Shown: positions 1 through 6,362 of the stretch, one piece after another
Layout of the letters: every line of letters begins with the position of its first letter
How positions within the stretch are numbered: position 1 is the stretch's first letter
Origin: UBA5070 sp039798065
GTDB lineage: Bacteria > Fibrobacterota > Fibrobacteria > UBA5070
Assembly (NCBI GenBank): GCA_039798065.1
Contig: JBDKGS010000228.1
Span: 1-6,964, forward strand
DNA length: 6,964 bases
Direction of reading: 5' to 3'
Program-made: the position numbers and the translations under genes
The notes under the pieces: model-generated
Seen by the model: only the letters and a program-made list of their open reading frames with translations
Database searches by the model: none
What the model was told of the DNA's origin: nothing

Positions 1-388
1 CCTTCTGGTCGTCGTCGACGGCGTAGAGGATATCGTCGATGAGTTTGGATTCGTGGCCACTGGCCTTGAGAGCCGCTTGGGCCTGCTTCATCTGCTCGAT
101 CAGCAGATCTTTCATGGATTGCTGGAGCTTGGTCAAATCGACGCCGACCCCATCGGCCTTTTTGGCGTCTTCGGCCCCGGACGCCAACAACGCCTTCAGG
201 TCGACGATCTTCGACTTGGGGTCGGTCAGCGTTTGCCCGGCACCGATCAAGACGGTATCGGCCTTGATGGCGACGCTCAGACTCTCCTCCTGCACCTTGG
301 CGTAGCCGTTCCCGGTCTTCACCTGCACAGATTTCGACGAATAGCTCAAACTGCCGCTAAGGGCGGCAACCGACAACGTTGCGTCCAT
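1..388 (-). CDS. Unrecognised cytoplasmic protein, N-terminal 129 residues (partial)
   Basis: An open frame runs on the minus strand from ATG at 388 to the left edge with no stop in 129 codons, so the C-terminus is missing. The start is supported by a GGGGGAG ribosome binding site 8 bases upstream. The protein begins MDATLSVAALSGSLSYSSKS. There is no signal peptide or membrane segment, so it is probably cytoplasmic. The first 55 or so residues look beta-rich and alternating; residues 70-115 look helical and charged, including an amphipathic stretch around LQQSMKDLLIEQMKQAQAAL. The visible part ends in an acidic run (DDD). Codon choice matches the other genes. I do not recognise the family. 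A phage-like or secretion-system structural protein is conceivable, but nothing in the sequence shows it. It is divergent from the GH9 gene. Confidence 0.75.
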   Translation of the reverse strand, partial: MDATLSVAALSGSLSYSSKSVQVKTGNGYAKVQEESLSVAIKADTVLIGAGQTLTDPKSKIVDLKALLASGAEDAKKADGVGVDLTKLQQSMKDLLIEQMKQAQAALKASGHESKLIDDILYAVDDDQK

Positions 389-396
389 GATCCACA

Positions 397-403
397 CTCC
401 CCC
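397..403 (-). promoter_or_regulatory. Ribosome binding site for the partial gene at 1-388
   Basis: The minus strand reads GGGGGAG, with 8 bases (TGTGGATC) before the ATG at 388. This purine-rich site fits Shine-Dalgarno pairing and spacing and fixes the start of the left-edge gene. Confidence 0.6.
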
Positions 404-655
404 ACCTTTTGGCTCTTCCAAGCCTTTCGGCTCCCTCATGCTTCTTATCGACCCGTTGGGCGCGAATCTGTTGGGAAACCATTCGCAATGGGCCGCAAAC
501 CTCCGATTTTGGCAATTTTCAGGTTCTTGGTCGGAATTTCGACTCTCTGGATTCCAGCATTTTTGAGAAATGACACCGTTCTCGCTTCGATCGGGTAGCG
601 AGGGCGGCGTTCCTCCGTTAAACTAGGGCGTCTAAACCCTCTTTGCCTGGTCACC

Positions 656-679
656 GTGCCACGAGGTTTCTCGGGGCAC
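656..679 (+). promoter_or_regulatory. Stem-loop in the presumed 5' leader of the GH9 gene
   Basis: GTGCCACGAG (656-665) pairs with CTCGGGGCAC (670-679) around a four-base loop GTTT. This gives 9 of 10 paired positions; the single mismatch is A661 against G674. It ends 21 bases before the ATG at 701 and about 12 bases before the GGAAA site. No T-run follows, so it is not a classic terminator. It may affect mRNA stability or translation. An in-frame GTG at 656 lies in the stem's first three bases, which argues against that GTG being the start. The role is inferred. Confidence 0.45.
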
Positions 680-700
680 CACCCTATACGTGGAAATCCA

Positions 701-2752
701 ATGCATTCTCCTTTGCTCCCGATTTGTCTGCTCGCTGGATCCCTTTTTGCAGCCACCGTCCATGTGAACCAGGTCGCCTTCGACCAGAACGGCCCGAAAA
801 TCGCCGTGGTGGAGGCTTCGTCGAGCCTGGCAGGCAAGGCTTTCACGATCCTGCAAAATGGCCAGGTGAAGTTCACCGGGACTCTTGGGGCGGCGCAGAA
901 GGTGGCCGATTGGAGTTCGCAAAGCTTCTACGAGGCGCGGTTCGACGCGCTCAAGACCGCTGGCACCTACACCCTGTCCGTGCAGGACAACGGGACAGCC
1001 ACCTCGGCACCGTTCGCCATCGCCCCGGGTGGACTGATCGACGCGACCTACCCCAAGATCCTGGACTATTTCTACGCCGACCGTTCGACCACCGGCGACA
1101 ACGCGGTGACGAAATTCGACGACGCCTCCGGCACCAAGTACGACGTCCACGGAGGCTGGAACGACGCCACCGGCGACGTCAGCAAGTACCTGAGCCATCT
1201 CAGCTTCGCCAACTACATGAATCCGCAGCAGATCCCGCTATCGGCGTGGGCCCTGGCATTGGCGGCGGAACGGATGCCCGCCTACCTCAAATCGAAGTCA
1301 ATTTTTGACAAGACCCGCGCCGAAGCGCTTTGGGGCGCCGATTTCCTGGTGCGAATGCAGGATCCGGCCGGGTACTTCTACATCACCATCTTCGATGGCT
1401 GGAACGTCAAGAACACCCGCGAGATCTGCGCCTTCACGGGGTCGGAGGGCAAGAAGACGTCCGACTACCAGGCCGCCTTCCGCGAAGGGGCCGGAATGGC
1501 CATCGCGGCGTTGGCGCGGGTGGCCGCGTGGAAGCTCGACGGGGAGAAGACCAGCGCGTCCTACCTGGCTGCGGCCAAGAGCGGCTATGCCCACTTGAAG
1601 ACCAAGAACGCGGGCGGTTCGTGCGCGTACTGCGACGACGGCAAGGAAAACATCATCGACGACTACACCGCGCTGCTGGCCGCCTCGGAACTGTACATGG
1701 CCACCAACGATGGACAATATCTGACCGACGCCCGCGAACGGGCTTCCCGTCTGGCAGGACGGATTTCGTCCGAAGGCTGGTATTGGTCCGACGACGCCAA
1801 GTCCCGCCCCTTCTACCACGCCGCCGACGCCGGACTGCCGTCCATCGCGCTGGTGCGCTTTTTGGAAGTGGATTCGGGATCGGCGAACGCCGACGTCCGC
1901 AACGCCCTCGCCACCCATCTGGCCTACCAGCTGCGCGTGACGAACAAGGTGGCCAATCCGTTCGGGTACGCCCGCCAGAACTTCAAGTACAACAACGCCG
2001 TGGGCGAAGGATTCTTCATCCCCCACGTCAACGAATCCGGATACTGGTGGCAGGGGGAGAACGCGCGTTTGGGTTCGCTTTCGGCCGCCGCCTTCCTGGC
2101 TGGACGATTTCTGTCCTACACTCCCGACTCCGCGTTCGGCGTCCCCGACTCGGTGTCGCGCTTCGCGCTGTCGCAACTGGACTGGGTGCTGGGGCGCAAT
2201 CCCAAGAGCCTCTGCTTCATGGCCGGAGTGGGCCAGAAACAGGCGGCCGCGTACTACGTGAAATCCAACGGACATCGGGTGGGTGGAATCGTGAACGGCA
2301 TCACCGGCTCCGACACCAAGGAAGACGGCACCGGCATCGACTACAAGGACTCGGCCAATTTCCCCGCCAATCCGCCGACCTACACCACCGGCCCCTGGTT
2401 CAGCTGGCGTTGGACGGAACAGTGGGTTCCGCACGCCACGAATTTCCTGATGGCCTTGGTGGCCATGAACGACGAGGTCCGCACCGGAGTGGTCGACCGA
2501 GTTGATGTGCGCGAGCGCAGGCGGATCGCCCCCAAGGCCACGTTCCATCGCCGCGGCGACCATCTGGAAATCGTACTTGCGGCCGCGGCGGCGACAGGAT
2601 CCGTCTGGACAATTTCCGACCTGAAAGGACGGGCGGTCGCGAAACTGGAAATCGAGCCCGGACGTTCGACAGGAAGCGTCAAACTGGAACGCGCCACGCG
2701 CGAACTCCTGGTCGCCACCGGAAACGGATCGTCCGCGCTGCTTCTGCCCTGA
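701..2752 (+). CDS. Secreted glycoside hydrolase family 9 (endoglucanase/cellodextrinase type) with N-terminal Ig-like domain and C-terminal tail
   Basis: This 683-residue enzyme should hydrolyse beta-1,4-glucan (cellulose or cello-oligosaccharides) outside the cell by inversion. Residues 1-17 form a signal peptide (hydrophobic core PLLPICLLAGSLFA), with cleavage likely before ATVHVNQVAF. Residues 19-108 resemble the CelD_N Ig-like domain. The catalytic domain spans about 112-592. GGWNDATGD (151-159) supplies D155 and D159, the expected nucleophile-positioning and base residues. WWQGENARL (449-457) carries E453, the probable catalytic acid. H525 (NGHRVGG) and the TEQWVPH segment (572-578) also fit the family. 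The motif has one extra residue compared with the usual DAGD. Residues 596-683 form a beta-rich tail (WTISDLKGR) resembling a sorting or FlgD-like domain. The start at 701 has GGAAA 4 bases upstream. An upstream in-frame GTG (656) would add 15 residues and two Arg to the n-region, but it has no ribosome binding site. Convergent with the kinase genes. Exact substrate unknown. Confidence 0.93.
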   Translation: MHSPLLPICLLAGSLFAATVHVNQVAFDQNGPKIAVVEASSSLAGKAFTILQNGQVKFTGTLGAAQKVADWSSQSFYEARFDALKTAGTYTLSVQDNGTATSAPFAIAPGGLIDATYPKILDYFYADRSTTGDNAVTKFDDASGTKYDVHGGWNDATGDVSKYLSHLSFANYMNPQQIPLSAWALALAAERMPAYLKSKSIFDKTRAEALWGADFLVRMQDPAGYFYITIFDGWNVKNTREICAFTGSEGKKTSDYQAAFREGAGMAIAALARVAAWKLDGEKTSASYLAAAKSGYAHLKTKNAGGSCAYCDDGKENIIDDYTALLAASELYMATNDGQYLTDARERASRLAGRISSEGWYWSDDAKSRPFYHAADAGLPSIALVRFLEVDSGSANADVRNALATHLAYQLRVTNKVANPFGYARQNFKYNNAVGEGFFIPHVNESGYWWQGENARLGSLSAAAFLAGRFLSYTPDSAFGVPDSVSRFALSQLDWVLGRNPKSLCFMAGVGQKQAAAYYVKSNGHRVGGIVNGITGSDTKEDGTGIDYKDSANFPANPPTYTTGPWFSWRWTEQWVPHATNFLMALVAMNDEVRTGVVDRVDVRERRRIAPKATFHRRGDHLEIVLAAAAATGSVWTISDLKGRAVAKLEIEPGRSTGSVKLERATRELLVATGNGSSALLLP

Positions 2753-2785
2753 CTTCGTCCGGCGTGTCGCACCGGGCCCGGGCCT

Positions 2786-4501
2786 TCACACCTGCTGGAT
2801 GGCCGGGCCTGGACGGAATTTGAACACGGACCCGCGACCCGCCGCGCCTTCGGCTTCGACGGCGCCACCCAGGCGATCGAGGATCCGCTTCACCACCGCC
2901 AGGCCGATTCCGTCGCCGGCGACATCCGCTCCGTGCAAACGGTGGAACAGGATGAAGAGCTTGTGCGCATGCTCCATGTTGAATCCGATCCCGTTGTCGG
3001 AGATCGTGTACCAGATTCCGTCATCGCGGCTCTCGGATCCGACCCTGATCCTGGCGCGCTCCACGCCAGCCGAAAATTTGAAGGCGTTGTCCAGGAGCAT
3101 GCTCCACAACTGGCGAACCATCTCGGGATCGGACTGGCATTGCGGCAGGGCATCGACCTCGATGTCCACCGCAGGAGCCGACTTGAGCCTGATCTTCGCA
3201 GCACAATCCGTCGCGACCGAGGCCATGTCCACCGAAACCCGGACACAAGGTACCCGATCGATCCGCGACAACTCGAGCAAGGCCTCGATGAGGCGGCTCA
3301 TCCGTTCCGATCCAGTTAGGATGCGGTCGATGGCCTGCCTCCCGGTTTCATCCAGAACTTGCGCATATTCCTCGCGCAAGGCTTGGGCGAATCCGCTCGC
3401 GGCGCGCAGCGGCGCACGCAGGTCGTGCGAAACCGCATAGGAGAACGTCTGGAGCTCCTGTCGGGCACGCTCCAACTTCTGCGATCGCTCGAGCACCCGG
3501 GCTTCCAATGCCTGGTTCAGCTTTTCCAGGTCCTTGTGGCGGCTGATGCGCTCATCGATGTCGCGGATGGATAGGAGCAGACGTTTTTCGTCGCCTACGA
3601 CAAAGACCTTCGCGTACACCTCGGCCCAGAAGCCCTTGCCTACGGCATTGCGATGCCTCCAGACGAAATCGTGCGCTCCGCGCGCCAGCGCGACCTTGAA
3701 GTGGTCGCTCGACATCGCCTCGGTGTGCAGCAGACCGGTAGAACAGATTTTGCCAAAAGTCGCGCCTTTCAACTCGGCCGCGGTGAATCCGAACATGCCG
3801 GTCGCGGCTCGGTTCGATTCCAGAAATCGTCCATCGCGGGGATCCATCACGATCACCGCGTCCTGGATCCCTTCCAGGATGCCCGCCAGCCGGTCCCTGT
3901 CCGCCCGCGTCCGTCGATCGTTGTCGACGAGGGCGTTCACGATCCGACGCACGGCCTGGAACGCCATCGAACCAAAAATGGTCAACACCACCAGAAGATT
4001 CACCCAGTAGGCCGGATACCGGCTCGGATCCCGACTCGAATCCGCCACCAAGGTTCCGTTCAGGACCACGAACGCCGCGCAACCGACAAATATTGTCACG
4101 GCGGCCGCCGTCGAGAACCGGAAGGCGGCGGTGCGCATGGTGGCCCAGGCGATCACGATCGCCAGCGGGATCCAGAACGCGCTCTGGGAACTCGACCCCA
4201 TGCAGACCAGACCGTTGGCGGCAACCAACAGGAGCGCGGCCACCAGATAACCGCTACGGATCCCGGCGGGCACCCACCGCTTGGCTATATGCAATGCGAG
4301 CAGCAATCCCAGTGCGGCGGCGGGGAGGTGGTTCATCCATGACGTGGTTCCGGTCTGGTGGTTGCGGAAGATCGCGATCGCGATCGACAAGGTCCCGAAT
4401 ACCCCGAAGATCCTCGTCGCATCCTCCACCAACACCTCGCGGATCGACCGGACCACCGGACTGTTTTCGATCGCTTCGGCACCATGTCCCGCGCGGCTCA
4501 T
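2786..4501 (-). CDS. Membrane sensor histidine kinase (6 TM, PAS, HisKA, HATPase), second gene of the pair
   Basis: This 571-residue sensor should autophosphorylate on H359 and pass phosphate to an unseen response regulator. About six hydrophobic segments lie at roughly 29-45, 57-73, 84-101, 108-123, 130-150 and 164-184, with very short loops. The signal is therefore probably sensed in the membrane or by the PAS domain rather than by a large outer domain. A PAS-like domain (about 203-315) contains DAVIVMDPRDGRFLESNRAA. A coiled coil (320-350) leads to the H-box YAVSHDLRAPLRA. The ATP-binding core has N-box LLDNAFKFS (N472), G1 SDNGIGF (D502) and G2 GDGIGLAVVKRI (529-540). The first N-box Asn is replaced by Met468. 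The start at 4501 is chosen because it overlaps the upstream gene's stop (ATGA) and has AAGGAA 7 bases before it. A longer frame extends to 4765 but lies inside the upstream kinase's conserved core. No receiver domain is present. Confidence 0.93.
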   Translation of the reverse strand: MSRAGHGAEAIENSPVVRSIREVLVEDATRIFGVFGTLSIAIAIFRNHQTGTTSWMNHLPAAALGLLLALHIAKRWVPAGIRSGYLVAALLLVAANGLVCMGSSSQSAFWIPLAIVIAWATMRTAAFRFSTAAAVTIFVGCAAFVVLNGTLVADSSRDPSRYPAYWVNLLVVLTIFGSMAFQAVRRIVNALVDNDRRTRADRDRLAGILEGIQDAVIVMDPRDGRFLESNRAATGMFGFTAAELKGATFGKICSTGLLHTEAMSSDHFKVALARGAHDFVWRHRNAVGKGFWAEVYAKVFVVGDEKRLLLSIRDIDERISRHKDLEKLNQALEARVLERSQKLERARQELQTFSYAVSHDLRAPLRAASGFAQALREEYAQVLDETGRQAIDRILTGSERMSRLIEALLELSRIDRVPCVRVSVDMASVATDCAAKIRLKSAPAVDIEVDALPQCQSDPEMVRQLWSMLLDNAFKFSAGVERARIRVGSESRDDGIWYTISDNGIGFNMEHAHKLFILFHRLHGADVAGDGIGLAVVKRILDRLGGAVEAEGAAGRGSVFKFRPGPAIQQV

Positions 4502-4514
4502 CCTTCCGTTCCTT
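4498..4514 (-). promoter_or_regulatory. ATGA stop-start overlap and ribosome binding site coupling the two kinases
   Basis: The start ATG of the downstream kinase (4501-4499) overlaps the TGA stop of the upstream kinase (4500-4498). AAGGAA lies at 4514-4509 on the minus strand, 7 bases before the ATG. This is the usual arrangement for translational coupling. It implies that both kinases are made from one message, probably in linked amounts. Confidence 0.8.
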
Positions 4515-6297
4515 GGAAGACCGACGGGATCGAAAACGATGTCGATTCCTGGTCGACTTGGCTTCCTTGGGGGCGAGCCGGTCCGGGACGGAATCGGAAG
4601 CTGGCCCCTCGACCCGCGGTTCCCTCGAATTCGATCTCCCCATCCATCCGCTGCAGGATGCGCTTGACCGTGGCCAATCCGATGCCAAGCCCTTCCACCG
4701 AATTGTCGTGAAGGCGCTGGAACACCCCGAACAACTTCTCCGAATGGGCCATATCGAACCCGCACCCGTTGTCCGCGACGCTGTACCAGATTCCGTCGTC
4801 ACGGTGTTCGGCTCCCACCACCACGCGAGGGGATTGGGCGCTCGCCGAAAACTTGAACGCGTTCGACAGGAGATTCGCCCAGATCTGTCGGACCAATTCC
4901 GTATCGGACAAACAATCGGGGAGTTCGCCGACGAACCAGGCGATCCGGGGCGATCCACCGGCCGCCCCGCCCGTTCGCATCGCCATTTCGAGCTCTTCGC
5001 AGCATTCGCGGGCAACGACGCCCATTTCCACTGGAACGCTGCAGAGATTCGTTCGATCGATCCGGGAGAGCTCCAACAGAGCGTCGATCAGCTTTCCCAT
5101 CCTGACCGTTCCCGCAACGATCCGTTCCACATACATCCGACCCGTGGAATCCAAGGCATAGTCGCAATCTTCCTGGAGCACCTTCCCGTATCCGTTGACC
5201 GCGCGCAAAGGCGACCTCAGATCGTGGGCCACGGCGTAGGAGAACGCCTCGAGCTCCTTGCGAGAACGCTCCAAATTCGCGGTTCGTTCGGCGACTCTCG
5301 ATTCCAGTCCCTCGTTGAGCCCTTGGAGCTCCATTTGATGTCGGATTTTGTCATCCACGTCGCGCACCGACACCACCATCCTGTCCTCGCCGGCAACGGG
5401 AAACACCCGCATCGCGGCTTCACACCAGAAGAGCTTTCCGTCAGGCCTTCGGCCGCGGCACACGAACCGTTGCGGTCCTTCCCACATCGCCGATGCCAAA
5501 TGCGGCGACACGTCGTCTACCGTCCATGGGAAACGAACCCTGGAGCGACCATCCTCGCCTTCGAAATCAAGGGGACCCGTCAAGCCGAACATCGATCGGG
5601 CGCTGCCGTTTCGCTCGAGCAGCGAACCGTCGGGGATCGAATGCACGAAGACCGCATCTTGAAGCGCCTCGAACATCCCCGAGTACCTGTCGCGCTCGTG
5701 TGCCGATTGCGCCTCGCGGCCCACCAAACCGAGCACCAGACGCCGCAATGTCACGATGATGATCGTCGCCACCAGAATCTGGATCATTCCAAGGTTCAGC
5801 CAGTACGAGACATTTCCTGTCCCCAGATCCAGCAGGACATTGGACAACGCACCGAACTTGACCACCATCACCGCGATCGAGGCGAATGTCATCGCGGCGC
5901 CCGCGAGGAACCATCCCGCCACCCGACTCCCGAACAACATCCAGGTCATCAGGAGCGCGGTCGGAACCAGATATGCCGCAGGTGCCGAAACGCCATAGAT
6001 CCGCAAACTGTTGAAGGCGACCACCAGCAATCCACAGATCAGCAAACCGCCGATCAAGGATGCCGAAAGTCGAACGCGCAATAACCGCAAGCCCAGCAGA
6101 AGAACGAGCAGGATCACCGGCGCGAGGAGTCCGATCGGCCTTCCGCCTACGCTCAAATCCCGCAACGCGGCGAATATCGACGCCACAGTTCCCAAAACGA
6201 CGATCGCCACGGCGACGTCCTCGACCACTTCCTCGCGAATGTCGCGGATCGCCGATTCGGTCAAATGAGTGCGGTCCATCGAAGACGAGGATACCAT
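4498..6297 (-). CDS. Membrane sensor histidine kinase (6 TM, PAS-like, HisKA, HATPase), first gene of the pair
   Basis: This 599-residue protein is a paralogue of the kinase that follows it and has the same order of parts. Predicted membrane segments are at about 26-46, 56-74, 80-98, 106-123, 127-147 and 164-187. A diverged PAS-like domain lies at 201-315 and a coiled coil at 320-350 (GLESRVAERTANLERSRKELE). The H-box YAVAHDLRSPLRA contains H358. The HATPase domain has N-box NLLSNAFKFS (N475, N479), G1 ADNGCGF (D509) and G2 GLGIGLATVKRI (536-547). A polar tail of about 30 residues after FRFRPGPA has no obvious fold. The start is uncertain. ATG at 6297 has AGGA directly against it with no spacing, while ATG at 6279 (MDRTHLTES) has no visible binding site; the paralogue's conserved N-terminal helix begins after both. 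It lies 65 bases downstream of the lectin gene on the same strand. No receiver domain is present, so the partner is elsewhere. Confidence 0.92.
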   Translation of the reverse strand: MVSSSSMDRTHLTESAIRDIREEVVEDVAVAIVVLGTVASIFAALRDLSVGGRPIGLLAPVILLVLLLGLRLLRVRLSASLIGGLLICGLLVVAFNSLRIYGVSAPAAYLVPTALLMTWMLFGSRVAGWFLAGAAMTFASIAVMVVKFGALSNVLLDLGTGNVSYWLNLGMIQILVATIIIVTLRRLVLGLVGREAQSAHERDRYSGMFEALQDAVFVHSIPDGSLLERNGSARSMFGLTGPLDFEGEDGRSRVRFPWTVDDVSPHLASAMWEGPQRFVCRGRRPDGKLFWCEAAMRVFPVAGEDRMVVSVRDVDDKIRHQMELQGLNEGLESRVAERTANLERSRKELEAFSYAVAHDLRSPLRAVNGYGKVLQEDCDYALDSTGRMYVERIVAGTVRMGKLIDALLELSRIDRTNLCSVPVEMGVVARECCEELEMAMRTGGAAGGSPRIAWFVGELPDCLSDTELVRQIWANLLSNAFKFSASAQSPRVVVGAEHRDDGIWYSVADNGCGFDMAHSEKLFGVFQRLHDNSVEGLGIGLATVKRILQRMDGEIEFEGTAGRGASFRFRPGPARPQGSQVDQESTSFSIPSVFQGTEG

Positions 6298-6308
6298 TCC
6301 TCGCGACG

Positions 6309-6353
6309 GTTGGACCTCAAACGATCCGATCCGGATCGACGAGCACCTCCAAC
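6309..6353. repeat. Inverted repeat with central GATC-rich palindrome between the lectin and kinase genes
   Basis: In the 65-base gap, GTTGGA (6309-6314) and TCCAAC (6348-6353) are inverted. Between them is a perfect 12-base palindrome CGATCCGGATCG (6327-6338), overlapping a CGATCC direct repeat (6322-6332). No T-run follows on either strand, so a rho-independent terminator is not supported. An operator or a leader structure for the kinase pair is possible, but the function is not shown by the sequence. Confidence 0.3.
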
Positions 6354-6362
6354 GGAAGTGGG

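Larger units (their letters stand above)
389..700. other. Divergent intergenic region between the partial gene and the GH9 gene
   Basis: These 312 bases separate two genes pointing away from each other, so promoters for both should lie here. It is visibly more AT-containing around 500-570 than the coding DNA. I see no convincing -35/-10 pair. TTGGCA at 509-514 has no matching -10, and the best -10-like string is TAAACT around 619-624, with no good -35. Small inverted repeats are present (GGAAT/ATTCC near 533-555, GAGAA/TTCTC at 565-583) but are too short to weigh. On the minus strand, GAGCC-GAAA-GGCTT near 410-425 could form a small stem with a GNRA-type loop in the leader of the left gene. 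The one strong structure is the hairpin at 656-679. No coding frame here looks real. Confidence 0.6.

Noticed and set aside
53..598. A 181-codon plus-strand frame opposite the left-edge gene
   Set aside because: The opposite strand has a proper ribosome binding site, no stop over 129 codons and a protein-like sequence. This frame crosses the intergenic region without any conserved feature.
1759..1773. GGACG-GATTT-CGTCC hairpin
   Set aside because: It lies inside the GH9 coding sequence with only five stem pairs, as expected by chance in GC-rich DNA.
1298..2563. A 421-codon open frame on the minus strand opposite the GH9 gene
   Set aside because: It is antisense to the GH9 catalytic domain, and its Gly/Val/Arg-rich sequence resembles no protein family.
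2772..2781. CCGGGCCCGG palindrome between the convergent GH9 and kinase stops, as a possible bidirectional terminator
   Set aside because: There is no room for a loop and no T-run on either strand, so a rho-independent terminator is not supported.
4370..4386. GATCGCGATCGCGATCG, a repeat-like and HIP1-like palindromic string
   Set aside because: It encodes alternating Ile-Ala in the first membrane segment of the second kinase, so the repeat is explained by ATC/GCG codon use.
4502..4765. An N-terminal extension of the second kinase by 88 residues
   Set aside because: It would lie within the HATPase core and tail of the upstream kinase and reads as low-complexity Arg/Gly/Pro sequence. The ATGA start with its binding site is far better.
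4093..6084. A 663-codon open frame on the plus strand opposite the two kinases
   Set aside because: It is antisense to conserved kinase motifs, is rich in Arg/Ser/Pro/His low-complexity stretches, and has no recognisable domain. It is a by-product of GC-rich codon use.
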